Shown here: positions 15,679 to 22,736 of the stretch, in pieces
Layout of the letters: every line of letters starts with the position of its first letter
Numbering within the stretch: the first letter of the stretch is position 1
Origin: an uncultured Oscillospiraceae bacterium
GTDB taxonomy: Bacteria; Bacillota; Clostridia; Oscillospirales; Oscillospiraceae
Assembly (NCBI GenBank): GCA_934567115.1
Contig: CAKTJA010000005.1
Span: forward strand, 1-28,710
Direction: 5' to 3'
Length of the DNA stretch: 28,710 nt
Notes under the pieces: generated by a model
The model's input: only the letters and a program-made list of their open reading frames with translations
What the model was told of the DNA's origin: nothing
Database searches by the model: none
Program-made: the position numbers and the translations under genes

Positions 15679-16575
15679 CTACCGGTCGTTGTAGCCGAAG
15701 CTGCGGATATAGTTCATATTCTCCCGCCAGTTTTCCTTGACCTTGACCCACGTTTCAAGATAGACCTTCGTGCCCATGAAGCGCTCCATATCCTGACGCG
15801 CCTCCGTCGATATCTTCTTGAGCATCGCGCCGTTTTTGCCGATGATGATCCCCTTGTGGCTCGCCTTTTCGCAGTAGATGACGGCCTCCGTCTCGATCAC
15901 CTCGTCGTCGCGCTCGACAAACCGCGTGATCTCGACCGCCGTGCCGTGCGGGATCTCCTTGTCCAGATTCCGCAACAGCTTTTCGCGCACGATTTCTCCC
16001 ATCACCTGACGGTCCGGCTGGTCGGTGGTCATGCCGTCCGGGAAAAGCTGCGGCCCCTCGGCGGCGTATTTCTTAAACTCCTCCAGAAGTCCGTCCAGCC
16101 CGTCGCGCGTGCGCGCGGAGATGGGGAACACCGCGTCGAAGGGGTACGCTTCGCTGTACGCCGCGATAACGGCCAGCAGCTCGTCCTTGTTGGCGACCGT
16201 GTCGATCTTGTTGATGCACAAAATCGCGGGGAGCCGCGCGCTCCGGATCTTTTCGATCAGCTCCCGCTCCGGCGCGCCGACGTGCGGCACAGGCTCGACC
16301 AGAAGCGCGACCGCGTCAACGTCGGCGATGCTCTCCCGCGCGACCTTGACCATATAATCCCCAAGGCGGTTGCGCGCCCTGTGGAAGCCGGGCGTGTCCA
16401 GCAGCACGAGCTGCGTGTCTCCGTCGGTCACAACGCCGCAGATGCGGTTGCGCGTGGTCTGCGGCTTGTTGGAAACGATGGCGATCTTCTCTCCCACGAG
16501 GGCGTTGGTCAGGCTGGACTTGCCGACGTTCGGCCGCCCGCAGAGCGTGATCATGGCGGTTTTGATTTTCTCCAT
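15679..16575 (-). CDS. era: GTPase Era, 30S ribosome assembly
   Basis: Era binds the 3' end of 16S rRNA and guides 30S maturation. The 298 residues show the full G domain: G1 GRPNVGKS (13-20), G2 region KPQTTRNRI (38-45), G3 DTPGFH (60-65), G4 NKID (122-125) and G5 SAR. The C-terminal KH domain (about 200-290) has EKASHKGIIIGKNGAMLKKI with the G-K-N-G loop. GAGGA lies about 10 bases before the ATG. The gene follows ybeY by 95 bases. In B. subtilis dgkA and cdd lie between these two; both are absent here. Confidence 0.96.
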   Translation of the reverse strand: MEKIKTAMITLCGRPNVGKSSLTNALVGEKIAIVSNKPQTTRNRICGVVTDGDTQLVLLDTPGFHRARNRLGDYMVKVARESIADVDAVALLVEPVPHVGAPERELIEKIRSARLPAILCINKIDTVANKDELLAVIAAYSEAYPFDAVFPISARTRDGLDGLLEEFKKYAAEGPQLFPDGMTTDQPDRQVMGEIVREKLLRNLDKEIPHGTAVEITRFVERDDEVIETEAVIYCEKASHKGIIIGKNGAMLKKISTEARQDMERFMGTKVYLETWVKVKENWRENMNYIRSFGYNDR

Positions 16576-16670
16576 GGCAGGTGATCCTCAACTTTCTCCG
16601 GTGTTGAACATTGAATTTATTTCGCCGCGCGGACAGGCGGGCCTCCGCCGCGCCCTTTCGCGAAAGCGGC

Positions 16671-17162
16671 TTACCGCTCAAGCTCGAGCAGCTTCATGAT
16701 GCTCTCCTCCCGCCCGCGCATCTGAGCCTTCATCGGTCCCTCGTCCAGATGGTCGTAGCCGAGCAGGTGCAGAACGGAATGCGTGACGAGATAGGCAAGC
16801 TCGCGCCGGGCGGAGTGCCCGTACTCCTTCGCCTGCGCCGCGACGCGCTCGAGCGAGATGACCATGTCGCCGAGCGGGACCAGCCCCGTTCCCGGGTCGG
16901 CGTCCTCCACGCCGGGAAGCTCGCCGGGCGAAAGCTCGAACATCGGAAAGCTCAGCACGTCGGTGGGCCTGTCCACCTGCCGCGTCTCGCGGTTGATCTC
17001 CCGGATCGTGCCGTCGTCCGTCAGCCGAACGTCGATCTCGCAGGGAAAGTCCGCCCCCTCGGCGGCAAGCGCCGTGCGGATGACCCTGCGGATAAAGGCG
17101 CGCTTCCCGTCGCTGACGCCGGGCACGTCCGACGTGACGGGGATATAGTGTCTTTTTGCCAT
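16671..17162 (-). CDS. ybeY: Endoribonuclease / rRNA maturation factor YbeY
   Basis: YbeY is a zinc-dependent RNase involved in 16S rRNA 3'-end maturation and ribosome quality control. The 163-residue protein carries the diagnostic metal motif HSVLHLLGYDH (His128, His132, His138) and the family sequences INRETRQVDRPTDVLSFP and LGDMVISLE. I start at the ATG at 17162, which overlaps the phoH stop by one base (TGATG) and has GAGGAAAAAG upstream. A longer reading to 17267 would run inside phoH and lacks family similarity. Position beside phoH and era is the conserved Firmicutes arrangement. Confidence 0.95.
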   Translation of the reverse strand: MAKRHYIPVTSDVPGVSDGKRAFIRRVIRTALAAEGADFPCEIDVRLTDDGTIREINRETRQVDRPTDVLSFPMFELSPGELPGVEDADPGTGLVPLGDMVISLERVAAQAKEYGHSARRELAYLVTHSVLHLLGYDHLDEGPMKAQMRGREESIMKLLELER

Positions 17163-18148
17163 CACTTTTTCCTCTTCCCGTTCCGCGCGTCCTCGTACTC
17201 CTGATAGGCGCGGATGATGCGCTGGACCATCACATGGCGCACAACGTCCTGCTCGCCGAGTGTGCACACGCCGACGCCCTCCACATCCTTCAGCACGCGG
17301 ACCGCCTGCTTCAGGCCGCTCATTTTATCGGCCGGCAGGTCGATCTGCGTCGCGTCGCCGGTGATAACCATTTTCGAGCCGAAGCCCATGCGCGTGAGGA
17401 ACATCTTCATCTGTTCGCAGGAGGTGTTCTGCGCCTCGTCGAGGATGATGAAGCTGTCGTCAAGCGTGCGCCCGCGCATATAGGCCAGCGGCGCGACCTC
17501 GATGTTCCCGCGCTCAAGGTATTTCTGATAGGTCTCCGCGCCGAGCATGTCGAAAAGCGCGTCGTAAAGCGGGCGCAGGTAGGGATCGACCTTGCTCTGC
17601 AGGTCGCCCGGCAGAAAGCCGAGCTTCTCGCCCGCCTCCACCGCGGGGCGCGTGAGAATGATGCGGTTGATCTTCCGGTCGCGGAAGGCGGCGACCGCCG
17701 CCGCGACGGCAAGATAGGTCTTCCCCGTACCGGCGGGGCCTACGCCGACGGTGACGGCGTTGCGAAGGATCGAATCCACATACTCCTTCTGCCCGATGGT
17801 GCGCGGCTTGATGGGCCGGCCCTTCGCGCTGATGCAGATCACATCCTGCGTCAGCTCGCCGATCTTCTCCTCCTGTCCCGAGCGGACAAGGCCGATCACA
17901 TAGCGGACGTTCTGCTCACCGATCGCCTCGCCCCGGCTCGAAAGCGTCAAAAGCGCGGAGAGCGCCTTGCAGGCAAGCATCGTATCCTCCGGCTCGCCGT
18001 TGACGCGCAGCTCTCCCTCACGGTTGGTAACCGTGACATGAAACTCCGACTCGATCAGGCGGATGTTTCCGTCAAACGAGCCGAAAAGGTTGATCGCCTG
18101 CTCAAGGCGCTCGATGCTGATGCGTTGTTCCATAGATCGTTCTTCCAT
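17162..18148 (-). CDS. phoH: PhoH family ATPase (PhoL-type)
   Basis: A cytoplasmic P-loop ATPase linked genetically to YbeY and RNA metabolism, although its precise reaction is unsettled. The 328 residues include an N-terminal region (about 1-105) and the PhoH domain with Walker A GPAGTGKT (137-144), TRPAVEAGEKLGFLPGD, Walker B FIILDEAQN (Asp237-Glu238) and GDATQIDLP. Two starts are possible: ATG 18148 and ATG 18133. A GC-rich hairpin lies right before 18148, while GGAAG precedes 18133, so the shorter form may be real. It is 65 bases after yqfD and its stop overlaps ybeY. Confidence 0.94.
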   Translation of the reverse strand: MEERSMEQRISIERLEQAINLFGSFDGNIRLIESEFHVTVTNREGELRVNGEPEDTMLACKALSALLTLSSRGEAIGEQNVRYVIGLVRSGQEEKIGELTQDVICISAKGRPIKPRTIGQKEYVDSILRNAVTVGVGPAGTGKTYLAVAAAVAAFRDRKINRIILTRPAVEAGEKLGFLPGDLQSKVDPYLRPLYDALFDMLGAETYQKYLERGNIEVAPLAYMRGRTLDDSFIILDEAQNTSCEQMKMFLTRMGFGSKMVITGDATQIDLPADKMSGLKQAVRVLKDVEGVGVCTLGEQDVVRHVMVQRIIRAYQEYEDARNGKRKK

Positions 18149-18213
18149 TCTGCCGCCCCGCGCGGATGCGCGGCGGGACGGCGCGTCTTTTATCGTGCGC
18201 AGGGAAGGGGCGC

Positions 18214-19410
18214 TCAGTCCGTCAGGATCGGCACGCTCCGCCCGATCTGCTCAAGGCACTCCGCCGAAAGCGTGACGAGGAGCCAATCCCCCTGCGCGGC
18301 CGAGGCGGCGCGCGTGCTGACGACCGTTCCGTCCACCTGCGTGAGAAGGTACTCGGAGAGCACGCGCACACCGATCTCCTCCGCCTCCGCCCGCGAGCGC
18401 GCCGCAGGGCGCGTTTCGTAGGGGCGCAGCGTGGTTTTTTCCCAGGTGAACGGCAGCACGATCCCTCCCGGCAGCGTCAATTTGTACTGACTTTTTATTT
18501 TATCACAGTTTCCATCCAAATTGCTACTCTCTTTTCCACCAAATTTTACCCTCTTTTCGTTAAAAAGAAGCGCGAAGGCATGCCGCTCCCGTTCCGCGTA
18601 GATTTTTTCCTCGTATTGCAGCGGGATTTTCACCGAAAGCTCATACCATGTCCGCCCCCACACCTCGCCGCGTCCGGCGAGCAGTCGGCTCGGCACGCTG
18701 GGCCGCTCCGGACCCTCGGTCTCCACCGCGCCGGAAATGAGGAGCTGCCCCGCCGTGACGACCATACCCTTCGTCACCTGCGCCTTGCCGCCGTAAGCGC
18801 ACACCTCGGTGATGAGCGCGTTTTTCTTCGCTACGACGTTCGTCGGCTGCATGTCGTTTGCAAGCTGCGGCTTCGGCACGCGCTCGCGCACGAGCACATG
18901 CGCGCGGCAGCCGCTGATGTTTACGGTCAGCCACGCAAGCTCCGGAAGCTCCGGAAGCACGCGGTTGCACAGCTCCTGCGGGCGGACGGAGTACGCAAAG
19001 CTGCCGCGCCGAAGACCCTGCCCCTCCAGCACGCGAAGGATCTTTTCGCTCGGCACGGTCTCGTTTCCGCTGACCTCAAAATCCCAGATGAACAGGGAGT
19101 TGAGCGCAAACAGCGCAAGCAGCATGGCAAGCCCCGCAAGCAGCGCGTACCGCCGGCGGAAGCGCCGCAGGAAAAACGGCGCGCCCGCGGCGCGTTCGAC
19201 CGCCACCTCCGCGTCAAGCGGCGCGAGCAGCTGCGTGAGCCGCCGCCGGTCGGCGCGCCGAATGGTAAAGCTCAGCGCGGCGGCGCCCTCCCAGCGCAGA
19301 TCGGAAAACACGACGCCGTGCGCGCCGCAGAGGTTGAGCACCCGCTCGGGATAGGAACATTCCACACGCACGCGCAGCGTTCCGCGCAGCAGCTCCGCCG
19401 CCTTGTTCAC
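18214..19410 (-). CDS. yqfD: Sporulation protein YqfD
   Basis: YqfD is a membrane protein of the mother-cell sporulation programme (SigmaE regulon in Bacillus), with a fold related to SpoIIIAG/FtsQ-like extracytoplasmic domains. The 398 residues have an N-terminal cytoplasmic part, one membrane segment (about 88-108, YALLAGLAMLLALFALNSLF), and a long external domain beginning FEVSGNETVPSEKIL. It continues with PELAWLTVNISG, VRERVPKP and VVAKKNALITEVCAYGGKA, all strongly YqfD-like. It begins 15 bases after yqfC. Residues about 281-310 are encoded by a markedly AT-rich patch (about 31% GC by hand count). Confidence 0.92.
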   Translation of the reverse strand: MNKAAELLRGTLRVRVECSYPERVLNLCGAHGVVFSDLRWEGAAALSFTIRRADRRRLTQLLAPLDAEVAVERAAGAPFFLRRFRRRYALLAGLAMLLALFALNSLFIWDFEVSGNETVPSEKILRVLEGQGLRRGSFAYSVRPQELCNRVLPELPELAWLTVNISGCRAHVLVRERVPKPQLANDMQPTNVVAKKNALITEVCAYGGKAQVTKGMVVTAGQLLISGAVETEGPERPSVPSRLLAGRGEVWGRTWYELSVKIPLQYEEKIYAERERHAFALLFNEKRVKFGGKESSNLDGNCDKIKSQYKLTLPGGIVLPFTWEKTTLRPYETRPAARSRAEAEEIGVRVLSEYLLTQVDGTVVSTRAASAAQGDWLLVTLSAECLEQIGRSVPILTD

Positions 19411-19425
19411 CTCGCCGCCCCCCTG

Positions 19426-19704
19426 CTATCTCAAAAATTCAACGCCGTCGATGCGTCCGAAAATGCGCAGCTCGCTGTCCGTCATGCTGCGCAGCGTCAG
19501 TCCGCCGCCCCGCACGCGCAGCACCGCGCCGCCGATGTTCACGTCGATCTGCTCCGTGCCGTAGGCGAGCAGCCCCCGGTGTCCTTCAAGAAAAAGCTGC
19601 CGGTCCCCCAGCAGCTCCATGTGGCTCAGTCCGGCCACAAGGTCGCCCGGCAGGTCGAACAGCTCCGCCATGCGCGCAAGGTACTGCCTGGCATTCGTCT
19701 CCAT
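19426..19704 (-). CDS. yqfC: Sporulation protein YqfC (YabP/YqfC family)
   Basis: A 92-residue member of the YabP/YqfC family, which acts in spore formation and is always upstream of yqfD. Typical features are the segments LSHMELLGDRQLFLEGHRGL and YGTEQIDVNIGGAVLRVRG, followed by GGLTLRSMTDSELRIFGRID. AGGAGG lies about 8 bases before the ATG at 19704. Reading further upstream to 19923 would give an Arg-rich extension through the intergenic region and is rejected. It is the first gene of the yqfC-yqfD-phoH-ybeY-era-yqzL run. A SigmaE promoter is expected, but only a weak CATAGCAT-like -10 near 19742 is visible. Confidence 0.92.
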   Translation of the reverse strand: METNARQYLARMAELFDLPGDLVAGLSHMELLGDRQLFLEGHRGLLAYGTEQIDVNIGGAVLRVRGGGLTLRSMTDSELRIFGRIDGVEFLR

Positions 19705-19773
19705 CGTCCGCTCCTCCTTTTCTCCGCTCCCAACGATGCTATGTCCCCCGGCGAAAAAACTTGCCTGTCCCCC

Positions 19774-19809
19774 TTGCAAATTCGGGGCGGCTCTTTTATA
19801 CTTGAAAAA
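19774..19809 (+). promoter_or_regulatory. Sigma-A promoter of the NUDIX-TudS operon
   Basis: TTGCAA (19774-19779), a 17-base spacer and TATACT (19797-19802) form a good housekeeping promoter. Predicted start is near 19809, leaving an unusually long leader of about 190 bases before the NUDIX ATG at 20001. Confidence 0.75.
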
Positions 19810-20000
19810 AATCGCCGTCCGGCGCGCCCTCCCGCCCGGACCGCTTCTGCGGCGGAGGGACACGCGGCGGGGCCGGAAGGGGACCCGTATGCCCGGCGCA
19901 TGGCGGCGCGGCTTTTTCGGCATGCCGAAGCACCTTGACGGGGAGGCGTTTTTCCGCCCCGGCGCATGGCGGCACGGCCCGTATCGTATGGAGGTTCCTT
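19810..20000 (+). other. Long leader with a 20-base direct repeat and palindrome
   Basis: The leader between the promoter and the NUDIX start holds two near-identical copies of CCGGCGCATGGCGGCRCGGC starting at 19893 and 19959, 66 bases apart. Between them is the perfect palindrome TTCGGCATGCCGAA (19915-19928). A 53-codon frame runs from ATG 19889 through both repeats and past the NUDIX start to TGA at 20050, encoding PGAWRRG and PGAWRHG. It has only a weak ribosome binding site. This could be a leader peptide or simply structured RNA. Confidence 0.4.
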
Positions 20001-20498
20001 ATGGACAAGCACATTTTCCGCGCGATCAATTCCACGCTCGTCTACCTTGAGCGCGGCGACGAATACCTGATGCTGCATCGTGTGAAGAAGGAGAACGACC
20101 TCAACCGCGACAAATGGATCGGTGTGGGCGGGAAGTTTGAGGAGGGCGAAGCGCCCGAGGACTGCGCGCTGCGCGAAACGCTTGAGGAGACGGGCCTGAC
20201 GCTTACAAGCTGGCGCTATCGCGGCATCGTCACCTTTGTTTCGGACGTTTACGAAACGGAGTACATGCACCTTTTTACCGCCGACGGCTTCACCGGAACG
20301 CCGCGCGAATGCGACGAGGGCGAACTGGCGTGGATCAAAAAGAGCGAGCTTTTGAAGCTCCTCCTCTGGGAGGGCGACCGCATTTTCCTCCGGCTTCTGG
20401 ACTCGGACGAGCCGTTCTTTTCGCTGAAGCTCCGCTACGAGGGCGACGTTCTCGTCTTCGCGCAGCTCAACGGAAAGCGGCTGGAGCTTGAACGATGA
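20001..20498 (+). CDS. NUDIX hydrolase, MutT/8-oxo-dGTP-diphosphatase-like
   Basis: A 165-residue NUDIX hydrolase. The Nudix box is intact and matches G-x5-E-x7-R-E-U-x-E-E-x-G-U exactly, from Gly44 to Leu66 (GKFEEGEAPEDCALRETLEE plus TGL), so it should bind Mg2+ and cleave a nucleoside diphosphate-X substrate. The segment LMLHRVKKENDLNRDKWIGV is typical of Firmicutes proteins annotated as 8-oxo-dGTP diphosphatase/MutT, but substrate is not readable from sequence. GGAGG lies 6 bases before ATG 20001, which decides the start over the ATG at 19935. Its TGA overlaps the ATG of the next gene. Confidence 0.9.
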   Translation: MDKHIFRAINSTLVYLERGDEYLMLHRVKKENDLNRDKWIGVGGKFEEGEAPEDCALRETLEETGLTLTSWRYRGIVTFVSDVYETEYMHLFTADGFTGTPRECDEGELAWIKKSELLKLLLWEGDRIFLRLLDSDEPFFSLKLRYEGDVLVFAQLNGKRLELER

Positions 20499-20956
20499 AG
20501 CCGAAGCTGCTCGTCAGCGCGTGTCTGCTCGGCACGCCCTGCCGCTACGACGGCAAAGCAAAGCGGAACGACGCGGTGTGCGCCCTGTCCGAACGGTTCG
20601 AGCTGATCGCCGTCTGTCCGGAGCAGCTTGGCGGGCTTCCCACGCCCCGCGTACCGAGCGAGCGGCGCGGAGAGCGCGTCGTCACCCGGGACGGGCGCGA
20701 TGTGACGGAGAACTACCGGCTCGGCGCGCGGCGCGCGCTTGCGATCGCCCAACGGGAGGGCGTTTCCGCCGCCGTGCTCAAGGAGCGCAGTCCCAGCTGC
20801 GGCAGGGGAGAGGTCTACGACGGCACGTTCACCGGCACGCTGACCCCCGGCGACGGCGTCACGGCGGAGCTGTTCGCGGCCTCCGGCCTCGCGGTCTACG
20901 GTGAAAGCGACTGCATCGGCACGGAGGACGCGCCGCTCCTCCGTCATTTTCCGTAA
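20495..20956 (+). CDS. tudS: DUF523 family protein, TudS-type thiouracil desulfidase
   Basis: A 153-residue DUF523 protein. Characterised members (TudS) are [4Fe-4S] enzymes that remove sulfur from thiouracil and thiouridine-type compounds. Candidate cluster ligands are visible: Cys10 in VSACLLGTPCRYDG, Cys41 in CPEQLGGLPTPR, and Cys102 in LKERSPSCGRG, with the adjacent Ser101. The overlap ATGA with the NUDIX stop and GGAG upstream imply coupled translation. A partner of a NUDIX hydrolase would fit salvage or clean-up of modified nucleotides, but that link is inferred. A simple iron-sulfur protein of other function cannot be excluded. Confidence 0.88.
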   Translation: MKPKLLVSACLLGTPCRYDGKAKRNDAVCALSERFELIAVCPEQLGGLPTPRVPSERRGERVVTRDGRDVTENYRLGARRALAIAQREGVSAAVLKERSPSCGRGEVYDGTFTGTLTPGDGVTAELFAASGLAVYGESDCIGTEDAPLLRHFP

Positions 20957-20980
20957 GCGCCGCCGCGCGCTTTTGTCTTT
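20955..20980 (+). terminator. Intrinsic terminator after tudS
   Basis: A 6-bp stem AAGCGC/GCGCTT (20955-20960 with 20967-20972) with loop CGCCGC is followed by TTGTCTTT. It begins inside the tudS stop codon, so the terminator and gene end overlap. Confidence 0.7.
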
Positions 20981-20988
20981 CGTTCGAC

Positions 20989-21024
20989 TTGTATTTTCCC
21001 CGTGCGTGGTATATACTTTCAGGG
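20989..21024 (+). promoter_or_regulatory. Sigma-A promoter of the aminotransferase operon
   Basis: TTGTAT (20989-20994), a 17-base spacer and TATACT (21012-21017). The predicted start near 21024 gives a leader of about 65 bases to the ATG at 21089. Confidence 0.72.
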
Positions 21025-21088
21025 AAAAGGACCCATTTTTTCAGAGTCTTCGCAGCGCAGCTTAAATTTTTTTGAGGAGGAACCACCG

Positions 21089-22285
21089 ATGAAGTTTTCG
21101 AGCAAGGTCAAAAAGTGCGGCCTGTCCCCCATGCGCAAGTTTCACCCCTACGCCGTGGCGGCCAAGGCGCGGGGCGTGAACATCTATCACCTGAACATCG
21201 GCCAGCCCGACGTGAAAACGCCGCCCGCCTTTTTCGAGGCGATCCGAAGCTTTGACCAGCCCGTGCTGGAATACGCGCCCTCCCCCGGCATTCCCGCGCT
21301 GATCGACGCCATCGCGGATTACTATGCCAAGCTTGACATGCACTTCGACAAAAGCGAGATCCTGATCACCACCGGCGGCAGCGAGGCGCTTGCCATCGCG
21401 CTCCAGTGCATTCTTGACGACGGCGACGAGATCCTGATCCCGGAGCCGTTCTATCCCAACTATAACACGATGACCCGCACCTGCGGCGCGTCCATCACCC
21501 CGATCCCCACCTGCCCGGAGGAGGGCTATCACTACGCCGACCGCGCGCGGATCGAGCCGCTGATCAACGAGCACACCCGCGCCATCATGGTCACGAATCC
21601 CGGGAACCCCACGGGCGTGGTGCTGACGGACGACGAAATGCGGATGCTCGTCGAGCTTGCGAAGGAGCACGACCTCTTCCTCATCGGCGACGAGGCTTAC
21701 CGCGAGTTTGTCTACGGCGGCGAGCCGCTTCAGTCCTTCGGCTCGTTCGCGGACGAGGCGCCGGACAACATCATCGTCATCGACACGGTGTCCAAGCGCT
21801 TTTCGGCCTGCGGCGCGCGCATCGGCTGCCTGATCTCGAAGAATCACGAGCTGCTTGGCGAGGCGATGAAGTACTGTCAGGCGCGTCTTTCCGTCGCAAC
21901 GCTCGATCAGGTCGCCTCCGCCGCGCTCTACTCCGTCGGACCGGAGTACTTCGCCGCCGTGCGCGACGAGTACAAAAAGCGCCGCGACACGCTTGTACGC
22001 AAGCTGCGTGAGATCCCGGGCGTTATCTTCGACTGCCCGAAGGGTGCGTTCTACCTGATGGCGGCCCTCCCCGTGGACAACGCGGACAAATTCCAGCAGT
22101 GGCTGCTTGAGGAGTTCAGCGACAACGGCGAGACGGTGATGTTCGCCCCCGGCGCGCCGATGTACGCAACGCCCGGAAAGGGCCTGAACGAGGTCCGCAT
22201 GGCCTATGTCCTCGAATGCGACAAGATCGAGCGCGCGATGGACATTCTCAAGAAGGCCGTCGAGGTCTATAACGCGAAAAAATGA
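21089..22285 (+). CDS. Pyridoxal phosphate-dependent aminotransferase, class I/II (aspartate aminotransferase-like)
   Basis: A 398-residue fold-type I aminotransferase. Landmarks are the N-terminal LNIGQPDVKTP, GYxP-like region EYAPSPGIPALIDAIADYY, NPGNPTG (170-176), the cofactor-binding Asp201 and Tyr204 in IGDEAYREFVYGG, and the PLP Schiff-base lysine Lys236 in DTVSKRFSACGARIG. The C-terminus has the substrate-binding arginine region LNEVRMAYVLE. Amino-acid specificity cannot be decided. GAGGAGG sits 8 bases before ATG 21089, which decides the start over an ATG at 21002 that lies in the promoter. The stop overlaps the next ATG (ATGA). Confidence 0.93.
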   Translation: MKFSSKVKKCGLSPMRKFHPYAVAAKARGVNIYHLNIGQPDVKTPPAFFEAIRSFDQPVLEYAPSPGIPALIDAIADYYAKLDMHFDKSEILITTGGSEALAIALQCILDDGDEILIPEPFYPNYNTMTRTCGASITPIPTCPEEGYHYADRARIEPLINEHTRAIMVTNPGNPTGVVLTDDEMRMLVELAKEHDLFLIGDEAYREFVYGGEPLQSFGSFADEAPDNIIVIDTVSKRFSACGARIGCLISKNHELLGEAMKYCQARLSVATLDQVASAALYSVGPEYFAAVRDEYKKRRDTLVRKLREIPGVIFDCPKGAFYLMAALPVDNADKFQQWLLEEFSDNGETVMFAPGAPMYATPGKGLNEVRMAYVLECDKIERAMDILKKAVEVYNAKK

Positions 22286-22593
22286 TACGTCATATCGTCA
22301 TGTGGAAATTCCGCGATGGTACGCGGAAGGAGCAGGAGGAGTTTCTTTCCCGTCTCGCGGGCCTTTACGGGGTGATCCCGCAGCTCAGGCGCTGCGAGAT
22401 CCTGCGCGGCATGGGCGGCGCGGATTACGACGCGGTGCTCCTCTCGGAATTTGAATCGGCGGAGGCGCTTGAGGCGTATAAAAACGACCCGCGCCACAAG
22501 GCCGTAAGCGCCCTGTGCAAGTCCATTCGGGTGGCGCGCGCCGCCGTGGACTGCGAGCTTCCGTCCCCCGCGCCGCAGCCGGGAGACGCCTGA
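22282..22593 (+). CDS. Dabb (stress-responsive alpha/beta barrel) domain protein
   Basis: A 103-residue ferredoxin-like dimeric barrel protein. The start IRHIVMWKFRDGT and the ESAEALEAYKNDPRHKAV segment are the two Dabb hallmarks (H-I-V-x-x-K/F near the N-terminus and Y-x-x-H/D-P-x-H in the second half). The ATG overlaps the stop of the aminotransferase gene, so the two are translated together. Dabb proteins include plant stress proteins and polyketide cyclases; in bacteria most have no known reaction, and I cannot assign one here. Confidence 0.88.
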   Translation: MIRHIVMWKFRDGTRKEQEEFLSRLAGLYGVIPQLRRCEILRGMGGADYDAVLLSEFESAEALEAYKNDPRHKAVSALCKSIRVARAAVDCELPSPAPQPGDA

Positions 22594-22612
22594 GCGGTCA
22601 AAGCGTACAAGG

Positions 22613-22649
22613 TTGAGAACCGGTCCAAACGGCCCGGTTCTCAATTTCT
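22613..22649 (+). terminator. Intrinsic terminator after the Dabb gene
   Basis: An 11-bp stem TTGAGAACCGG/CCGGTTCTCAA (22613-22623 with 22634-22644) with a 10-base loop, followed by a short TTTCT tail. It separates the aminotransferase operon from ylbJ. Confidence 0.72.
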
Positions 22650-22736
22650 CCGTCCCGGCGGACGGGCCATCCCCCCCTCCGAAGCGGGGATAATTCCGTC
22701 CCGGCGTTCATATCGTTTCCGGAGGAGGCGAACGAC

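Noticed and set aside
19739..19770. Possible SigmaE promoter for yqfC (CATAGCAT-like -10)
   Set aside because: The -35 element at proper spacing is not convincing, so it is not annotated as a feature.
18166..19938. A 590-codon plus-strand frame across yqfD and yqfC
   Set aside because: Antisense shadow. yqfD and yqfC have clear motifs and ribosome binding sites on the minus strand.
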